Shown piece after piece: positions 59,745-64,000 of a DNA stretch of 64,000 nt; position 1 is the stretch's first letter, and every line of letters begins with the position of its first letter. The stretch spans positions 2,480,001 to 2,544,000 of the forward strand of contig OY829383.1 of assembly GCA_963691835.1 (NCBI GenBank). The letters are read 5' to 3'. The position numbers and the translations under genes are program-made. Under the pieces are notes generated by a model, which saw only the letters and a list, made by a program, of their open reading frames with translations, was not told the origin of the DNA and did not search any database. The stretch comes from G963691835 sp963691835. Its GTDB lineage: Bacteria > Pseudomonadota > Alphaproteobacteria > Thalassobaculales > Thalassobaculaceae.

Positions 59745-60371
59745 ATGGCGGTTCGCGATGTCCTTAAACGGGTGCCCTACATCCCGGTCGTGACGATCGA
59801 TCGTGCCGCCGATGCGGGTGATTTGGTGCGTGCGCTAGCTGATGGGGGCTTGCCGGTGGTTGAGATCACGCTCCGGACCCCCGAGGCGATGGGCGCGATC
59901 GAGGCCGCGGCGAAGGTTGACGGGATCTCCGTCGGCGTCGGCACGGTTCTGGACCAGGCCGACTTTGCGCGATCGCGGGACGCCGGTGCCGTGTTCGCGG
60001 TCTCACCCGGCCTGGATCCGGACCTGGTCGCGGCGGCCTCGGCTGCGGGGATCGATTATCTGCCGGGGGTTCAGACAGCGTCCGAGGCGCAGCTTGGCCT
60101 GAAGCTCGGATTAGATGCGTTGAAGTTCTTTCCTGCGAAGGCTGCCGGCGGCCCCGATCAGCTATCCCAATTGGCACCGGTGTATCCGGGCCTGGTTTTC
60201 TGCCCCACCGGCGGGATCGGGATCGGCGACGCGCCGGACTATCTCGCGCTCGAGTGCGTCGCCTGTGTTGGAGGCAGCCATCCAGCGCCCGCAGATCTCA
60301 TCCGGTGCCGGGACTGGCACGCCATACGAACGCGCTCCGCCGAGGCGGCAGCCCTTCGCCGGATCTCATAA
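59745..60371 (+). CDS. eda: KDPG/KHG-type aldolase
   Basis: Class I aldolase of the Eda family cleaving 2-keto-3-deoxy-6-phosphogluconate to pyruvate and glyceraldehyde 3-phosphate. It shows IPVVTIDRAADAGDLVRALADGGLPVVEITLRTPEAM with catalytic Glu, VGVGTVLDQADF, and the Schiff-base Lys in LDALKFFPAKAAGG. A CPTGGIG phosphate loop is also visible. It has 208 residues. Edd is not in the window. It is the second member of this superfamily here, and the copy at 19632 is linked to KDGal kinase. Confidence 0.9.
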   Translation: MAVRDVLKRVPYIPVVTIDRAADAGDLVRALADGGLPVVEITLRTPEAMGAIEAAAKVDGISVGVGTVLDQADFARSRDAGAVFAVSPGLDPDLVAAASAAGIDYLPGVQTASEAQLGLKLGLDALKFFPAKAAGGPDQLSQLAPVYPGLVFCPTGGIGIGDAPDYLALECVACVGGSHPAPADLIRCRDWHAIRTRSAEAAALRRIS

Positions 60372-60464
60372 CTGGCCAATCTAAACCGCCCCACGTCGGA
60401 AATTGGGTGGCGCAAAGACCCCACTGGGTCTATGTAGCCTGGGTTGAGTTTAAAGAGACCTCCT

Positions 60465-60515
60465 ATGACCTCCATCGTGAGCCGAGAGCGACGACGACGC
60501 CTGCGCGTCCACTGA
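60465..60515 (+). CDS. Candidate Arg-rich leader peptide upstream of GNAT gene
   Basis: ATG 60465 to TGA 60513-60515 encodes MTSIVSRERRRRLRVH, with six Arg among 16 residues, four of them written CGA, a codon rarely used in the neighbouring genes. AAAGAG lies seven bases before the ATG. A GC hairpin (60521-60542) follows directly, then the GNAT start 56 bases past the stop. The arrangement resembles an attenuator leader in which ribosome stalling on Arg codons controls a downstream hairpin. It is not proof of one. Confidence 0.45.
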   Translation: MTSIVSRERRRRLRVH

Positions 60516-60520
60516 TCCCT

Positions 60521-60542
60521 CCCTCCCGCCGTTGCCGGAGGG
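60521..60542 (+). terminator. Hairpin after the Arg-rich leader, possible attenuator
   Basis: CCCTCC (60521-60526) can pair with GGAGGG (60537-60542), followed by TTTGTCGCTCTT. The stem is short and the T tract broken, so it would be a weak terminator unless alternative pairing strengthens it. A separate small inverted repeat, AGACCC-CACT-GGGTCT, lies at 60416-60431 just upstream of the leader. Confidence 0.35.
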
Positions 60543-60571
60543 TTTGTCGCTCTTCTGGTACGAGGTCTCCA

Positions 60572-61189
60572 ATGAACCCCTCCCTCGATCTGCCGGTGTC
60601 GGCCGTTTACGGTCATGGCATCGCACCCGAACTGCCCGGTGACGCAGAGGCCATCGACGCCCTGCTGGATGCCGGTTTCCCTGGCGACCGGCACGCCCGC
60701 GCGATTTATCGTTTGCGGCAGGGCTCTCCCGTCCCCGCTTTGTCGTTGGTCGCGCGGGATGGCGATGGCGTCGCCTCGTCCATCCGTTTCTGGCGCGTCT
60801 CGCTGGGTACGGAAACACTTCAGGATCCAGCTCTTTCCGAAGGGGTTCTGCTGGGACCGCTGGCTGTCGCGCCGCACCTCCAGGGCCGGGGCTACGGCCG
60901 CGCGCTCGTTGCCGAGGGACTTCGGAGGGCTGACGCCATAGGGGCGGCCTGGTGCTTGGTATCCGGACCGGCCGACTACTACGGCCCGTTCGGGTTTCGT
61001 CCCGCGCGGCCCCTGGGCGTGACGCCACCGGGCGATCTTGGGTCGAATGCATGGCTCATCCGCCCGCTTGGGGAGTATGCGATGCCGGTATTGACCGAGC
61101 CGTGTCCCGTCTTGCCGCGGAGGTTGGTTCGATCCGCAATTGAAAGCGGCACCAAAGTCGTTTCCATAGACATGAATCAGGCGGCGTGA
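60572..61189 (+). CDS. GNAT family N-acetyltransferase (YhbS-like)
   Basis: Acetyl-CoA-dependent N-acetyltransferase of 205 residues with substrate unknown. The acetyl-CoA loop is LLGPLAVAPHLQGRGYGRALVAEGLRRADAIGAAWCLVSGPADYYGPFGFRPA (Q/R-x-x-G-x-G/A pattern GRGYGRA). GAGG lies six bases before ATG 60572. It is preceded by a 200-base region holding an Arg-rich micro-frame and a hairpin. Its stop overlaps the start of the TauE/SafE gene, so the two are coupled. Confidence 0.87.
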   Translation: MNPSLDLPVSAVYGHGIAPELPGDAEAIDALLDAGFPGDRHARAIYRLRQGSPVPALSLVARDGDGVASSIRFWRVSLGTETLQDPALSEGVLLGPLAVAPHLQGRGYGRALVAEGLRRADAIGAAWCLVSGPADYYGPFGFRPARPLGVTPPGDLGSNAWLIRPLGEYAMPVLTEPCPVLPRRLVRSAIESGTKVVSIDMNQAA

Positions 61190-61950
61190 TGGATCTGGGC
61201 ATCGAGTGGCTCGGTTGGAGCTTGGACGTTTGGGCGGTCATCGTCGTCGGTACGATCGTGGCCTCCCTGGTCCGTGGCTTCACCGGCTTCGGGCTCGCGC
61301 TGATCTTCATGGGATTCGCGGCCATCGTCGCCGCCCCGATAGAGGTTGTGCCCATCGCCACCTTTCTGGATTTGGCGGCAGGGATACACATGGCCCCGCT
61401 GGTTTGGCGCCAAATGGACCACAAAGGTCTGATGTGGCTCGGACCGGGTGCTTTGGTTGCCGCTCCCATCGGTATTGCGGTGCTGGTGGTGGTACCCGAG
61501 GAGCAGATGCGGCTTGCCATCGCCGTCGCCATCCTGGTCTCCACAGTATTCATCTGGCTGGGCTGGTCGCTGCGGCATCGGCCAGGACCCAAACTCCTCC
61601 TAGGCACAGGGGCGATGGCTGGTTTTATGAGCGGCGCTGCCGGCATTCCCGGACCGCCGATCATTCTTCTCTATCTGTCCGCTCCCATTCCGGTCGCCAC
61701 GGCCCGCGCGACGGCCGTTGGTTTCTTTGTGATCGTCGATATCGTGAGCCTGTTTCTTCTCAGCTCGCAGGGTCTGATCGACCAGACCGCCTTGCTGCGC
61801 ACCGCTGTACTGGTTCCGATCGTGTTCGGCGGTGTCGCTGTCGGGCATTTCGTGTTCGGCGTCGCGCGTCCAGAGGCTGTACGGCAGGTGGCCTTAGCGC
61901 TTCTGGCCGGGCTTGGCGCGACCGGCATTCTGAAAGTCGTTCTGTCTTGA
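61189..61950 (+). CDS. Sulfite exporter TauE/SafE family membrane protein
   Basis: Eight-helix membrane protein of 253 residues in the TauE/SafE permease group, associated with export of sulfite or organosulfonate-derived anions. It shows SLVRGFTGFGLALIFMGFAAIVAAPIEVVPIATFLDLAAG (first repeat signature), and GTGAMAGFMSGAAGIPGPPIILLYLSAPIPVATARATAVGFF (second repeat). A GTG at 61186 is an equally possible start. It overlaps the GNAT stop. No sulfonate pathway is adjacent. Confidence 0.9.
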   Translation: MDLGIEWLGWSLDVWAVIVVGTIVASLVRGFTGFGLALIFMGFAAIVAAPIEVVPIATFLDLAAGIHMAPLVWRQMDHKGLMWLGPGALVAAPIGIAVLVVVPEEQMRLAIAVAILVSTVFIWLGWSLRHRPGPKLLLGTGAMAGFMSGAAGIPGPPIILLYLSAPIPVATARATAVGFFVIVDIVSLFLLSSQGLIDQTALLRTAVLVPIVFGGVAVGHFVFGVARPEAVRQVALALLAGLGATGILKVVLS

Positions 61951-62013
61951 AATCAGTTCACCAACCCGACAGCCTGTCGCGGCGATTGCGACCGACCAGA
62001 AAGCCAGCCGGAC

Positions 62014-62682
62014 ATGCCGACGTTCTATCACCTCTCGTTGAGCCCGTTCTCCCGTAAAGTCCGGGTCGCTCTGGCCGAGAAGAAGGTCGATGTGTCCATG
62101 GTCGTGGAGACGGTGTGGGACCGGCGGCCCGAATTCCTGGCGCTGAACCCCACAGGCATGGTCCCGGTCTTTGTGGATGACGATGGAACGGTGGTTGCCG
62201 ATTCCAGTGTCATCACCGAGTACCTGGAGGAGACACGCGCCGACATGCCCCTGCTGCCGGCCGACGCGCCCGGCCGCGCGGAGATCCGGCGGCTCGTCGC
62301 CTGGTTCGACGAGAAGTTCGACCAAGAGGTCACGCAGCTTCTGGTGGGGGAGAAGCTGATGAAGCGGTTTCTTGGCCTGGGGGAGCCGCGGTCGGACGCG
62401 ATCCGTGCCGGCCTCCGGAACATCCGGACCCATCTGGACTACATCACGTGGTTGTCCGAGCGGCGGACCTGGCTTGGCGGTGACCAGTTCTCCATCGCCG
62501 ATATTGCCGCCGCCGCACACCTCTCCTGCGTCGACTACATTGGCGACGTTCCTTGGGAAGACTTCGAGGAGGCGAAGGGCTGGTACGCCCGCGTCAAATC
62601 CCGGCCCAGCTTCCGAAGTCTGTTATCCGACCACATTCCGGGCATTCTGCCGCCCAAGCACTACGCCGATCTCGATTTCTGA
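62014..62682 (+). CDS. Glutathione S-transferase family protein
   Basis: A 222-residue GST: thioredoxin-like N-terminal domain with LSPFSRKVRVALAEKKVDVSMVVE, cis-Pro in NPTGMVPVFVDDDG and gamma-Glu-binding VVADSSVITEYLEE, and an alpha-helical C-terminal domain with the N-capping FSIADIAAAAHLS. The catalytic residue position reads SPFSRK, with Ser, which is possible for zeta/theta-like or beta-type classes. The substrate is unknown. It converges with the D-lactate-dehydrogenase-type gene. Confidence 0.9.
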   Translation: MPTFYHLSLSPFSRKVRVALAEKKVDVSMVVETVWDRRPEFLALNPTGMVPVFVDDDGTVVADSSVITEYLEETRADMPLLPADAPGRAEIRRLVAWFDEKFDQEVTQLLVGEKLMKRFLGLGEPRSDAIRAGLRNIRTHLDYITWLSERRTWLGGDQFSIADIAAAAHLSCVDYIGDVPWEDFEEAKGWYARVKSRPSFRSLLSDHIPGILPPKHYADLDF

Positions 62683-62698
62683 GGCCGGTGACCGGCAC

Positions 62699-64000
62699 TT
62701 AGGCGTCCGGCAGGACCTTGCCGGGGTTCATTAGTCCTAGCGGATCGAAAGCCTGCTTCAGCGCGATCATCAGGTCGACTGCACCCCCATGCTCTTTGCG
62801 CATATAGTGGATCTTGCCCCGCCCGATGCCATGCTCGCCAGTGCAGGTGCCGTCCATCTCGATGGCGCGCAGGACCATGCGCGCGTTGTGCTGAAGCGCA
62901 CGCTCGATCTCGTCTTCGTCGGTCGGGTCGACGCTGTAGCCGATATGGAAGTTTCCATCACCCACATGCCCGACGATGACGCCGACCAGGTCGGACTCGT
63001 CCAGATCCCGTTTGCTTTCCTCGATGCACTCGGCGAGGCGTGAGATCGGCACACAGACATCCGACGCCATGACCTGGCATCCCGGACGCATGGCGCGCGT
63101 CGCGTAGTGGGCGTTGTGCCGGGCTTCCCAAAGCCGGTTCCGGTCTTCGGCCTTCGTGGTCCAGGCGAAAGCCGTGCCGCCGAACTCATCCGCGACGGCC
63201 TCGACGGTTTCCGCCTGTTCCGCAACGCTCGCCTCGCTTCCGTGAAACTCCAGGAAGAGGGTCGGTTTCTCCTCAAAGCCCTCGAGTTTGGAATAAGCGA
63301 TGCAGGCCTTCATCTGGACTTCATCCAACAACTCGACCCGGGCGAGCGGCACACCGATCTGAATCGCCTGAATGGCGGTATCCACAGCAGCCTTCAGCGT
63401 CGGGAACGTACAGACCGCCGACGAGATCGCCTCCGGGATGCCGTGAAGCTTCAGCGCCACCTCTGTGATGATGCCAAGCGTGCCTTCCGATCCGACAAAG
63501 AGCCGGGTCAGGTCGTAGCCTGCCGACGACTTCCGGGACCGCCGCGCGGTCCGCACGATCTCCCCGGACGCGGTGACGACCGTCAGCGAGAGCACGTTCT
63601 CGCGCATGGTGCCGTAGCGGACAGCGTTGGTACCGGACGCCCGCGTCGCCGCCATACCGCCGAGCGAGGCGTCGGCACCCGGGTCGATCGGGAAGAACAA
63701 TCCCTGATCCCGAAGGTACTCGTTGAGCTGTTTCCGGGTAACGCCGGCCTGGACCCGGCAGTCGAGATCTTCGGCATTGACCTCCAGGATCTGGTTCATG
63801 CCGGAGACGTCGATGCAGATCCCACCGGCGACAGCGCCTACATGTCCCTCCAGAGAGGTGCCGGTTCCGAACGGGATCATGGGGACGCGGTGCGCGACGC
63901 AGACCTTGACCGCCGCTGCCACCTCGTCGGTCGACTGCGCGAAGACGACCGCATCGGGCGGGACGCTGGCGTGGTAGCTCTCTTCCTTGCCGTGCTGATG
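62699..64000 (-). CDS. FAD-linked D-lactate dehydrogenase (cytochrome)-like oxidoreductase (partial, 5' end outside window)
   Basis: Flavoprotein of the GlcD/DLD family oxidising D-2-hydroxy acids to keto acids with a quinone or cytochrome acceptor. The frame runs off the right edge; 434 codons including the stop are present and the first visible residues read HQHGKEESYH, a motif seen near the N-terminus of such enzymes. FAD-binding motifs are MIPFGTGTSLEGHVGAV, DPGADASLGGMAATRASGTNAVRYGTMRENV and VGSEGTLGIITEVALKL. The C-terminal oxidase domain has VIVGHVGDGNFHIGYSVD and GTCTGEHGIGRGKI, and ends FDPLGLMNPGKVLPDA. Only the N-terminal 20-40 residues should be missing. Confidence 0.9.
   Translation of the reverse strand, partial: HQHGKEESYHASVPPDAVVFAQSTDEVAAAVKVCVAHRVPMIPFGTGTSLEGHVGAVAGGICIDVSGMNQILEVNAEDLDCRVQAGVTRKQLNEYLRDQGLFFPIDPGADASLGGMAATRASGTNAVRYGTMRENVLSLTVVTASGEIVRTARRSRKSSAGYDLTRLFVGSEGTLGIITEVALKLHGIPEAISSAVCTFPTLKAAVDTAIQAIQIGVPLARVELLDEVQMKACIAYSKLEGFEEKPTLFLEFHGSEASVAEQAETVEAVADEFGGTAFAWTTKAEDRNRLWEARHNAHYATRAMRPGCQVMASDVCVPISRLAECIEESKRDLDESDLVGVIVGHVGDGNFHIGYSVDPTDEDEIERALQHNARMVLRAIEMDGTCTGEHGIGRGKIHYMRKEHGGAVDLMIALKQAFDPLGLMNPGKVLPDA

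Noticed and set aside
1..64000. Mobile elements, CRISPR arrays, tRNA or rRNA genes
   Set aside because: No transposase, integrase, terminal repeats, direct-repeat arrays or cloverleaf/rRNA signatures were found on either strand by eye. A tRNAscan or Infernal run would be needed to exclude small RNAs fully.

Overview
The window is high-GC bacterial chromosome, densely coded and without tRNA or rRNA genes, CRISPR, insertion sequences or recognisable prophage. The gene content suggests an alphaproteobacterium, probably of Rhodospirillales type: tlyA-dxs-ispA-xseB next to a class II deacetylase, split mutA/mutB with meaB, haloalkane dehalogenase, bactofilin, UPF0280 and DUF1194 genes. No marker gene in the window fixes the species.

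Layout. 1-4.9 kb (minus): tlyA (cut by the left edge), dxs, ispA, xseB and a histone-deacetylase-family gene. 5.0-12.1 kb (plus): a glycosyltransferase, then methylmalonyl-CoA mutase mutA-mutB with its chaperone meaB. 12.1-13.8 kb: hppD (minus) diverging from a MarR gene, with a perfect inverted repeat between them. 13.9-19.6 kb (plus): a TauD-type dioxygenase, then three linked genes that look like an undescribed transport or sensing unit: a periplasmic substrate-binding protein, a membrane-anchored TPR protein, and two tandem sensor-like extracytoplasmic domains fused to an MFS transporter. 19.6-26.7 kb: sugar-acid catabolism (KDPGal aldolase, KDGal kinase, two FAH-fold hydrolases, SDR, gluconolactonase) with an oxidoreductase gene interrupted by an amber codon. 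26.8-30.6 kb: small envelope and redox genes (DUF302, CMD, YceI - cytochrome b561 - YceI) and an amidohydrolase. 30.8-35.7 kb: poorly characterised genes, including a receiver domain with Glu at the phospho-acceptor site, an HPt-like protein without its His, and an HtrA-like protein with no catalytic triad.

35.7-46.9 kb is an all-minus array of ten genes. In transcription order these are an enoyl-CoA hydratase, haloalkane dehalogenase, alpha/beta hydrolase, a frameshifted DUF1194 VWA gene, a three-cofactor molybdenum hydroxylase (FAD subunit plus a fused FeS-Mo subunit), a 6-hydroxynicotinate-reductase-like Fe-S protein, UPF0280, and two more secreted VWA proteins. It looks like a catabolic island for a heterocyclic or halogenated compound. 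At 47.1 kb lies a 26-codon microgene with a 14-nt full match to the 16S rRNA 3' end, followed by a strong intrinsic terminator.

47.3-64 kb is mostly core and accessory metabolism: ghrA-like dehydrogenase, DUF2244, lipoprotein-bactofilin pair, EI24 protein, PfkB kinase, AmpG-like permease, Sel1-type protein, DMT exporter, PrpF isomerase, M20 peptidase - GGDEF - KDPG aldolase, a GNAT gene preceded by a possible Arg-rich leader peptide, TauE/SafE, GST, and a D-lactate-dehydrogenase-type flavoprotein cut by the right edge. All functional calls come from reading motifs by eye. No database search was run.
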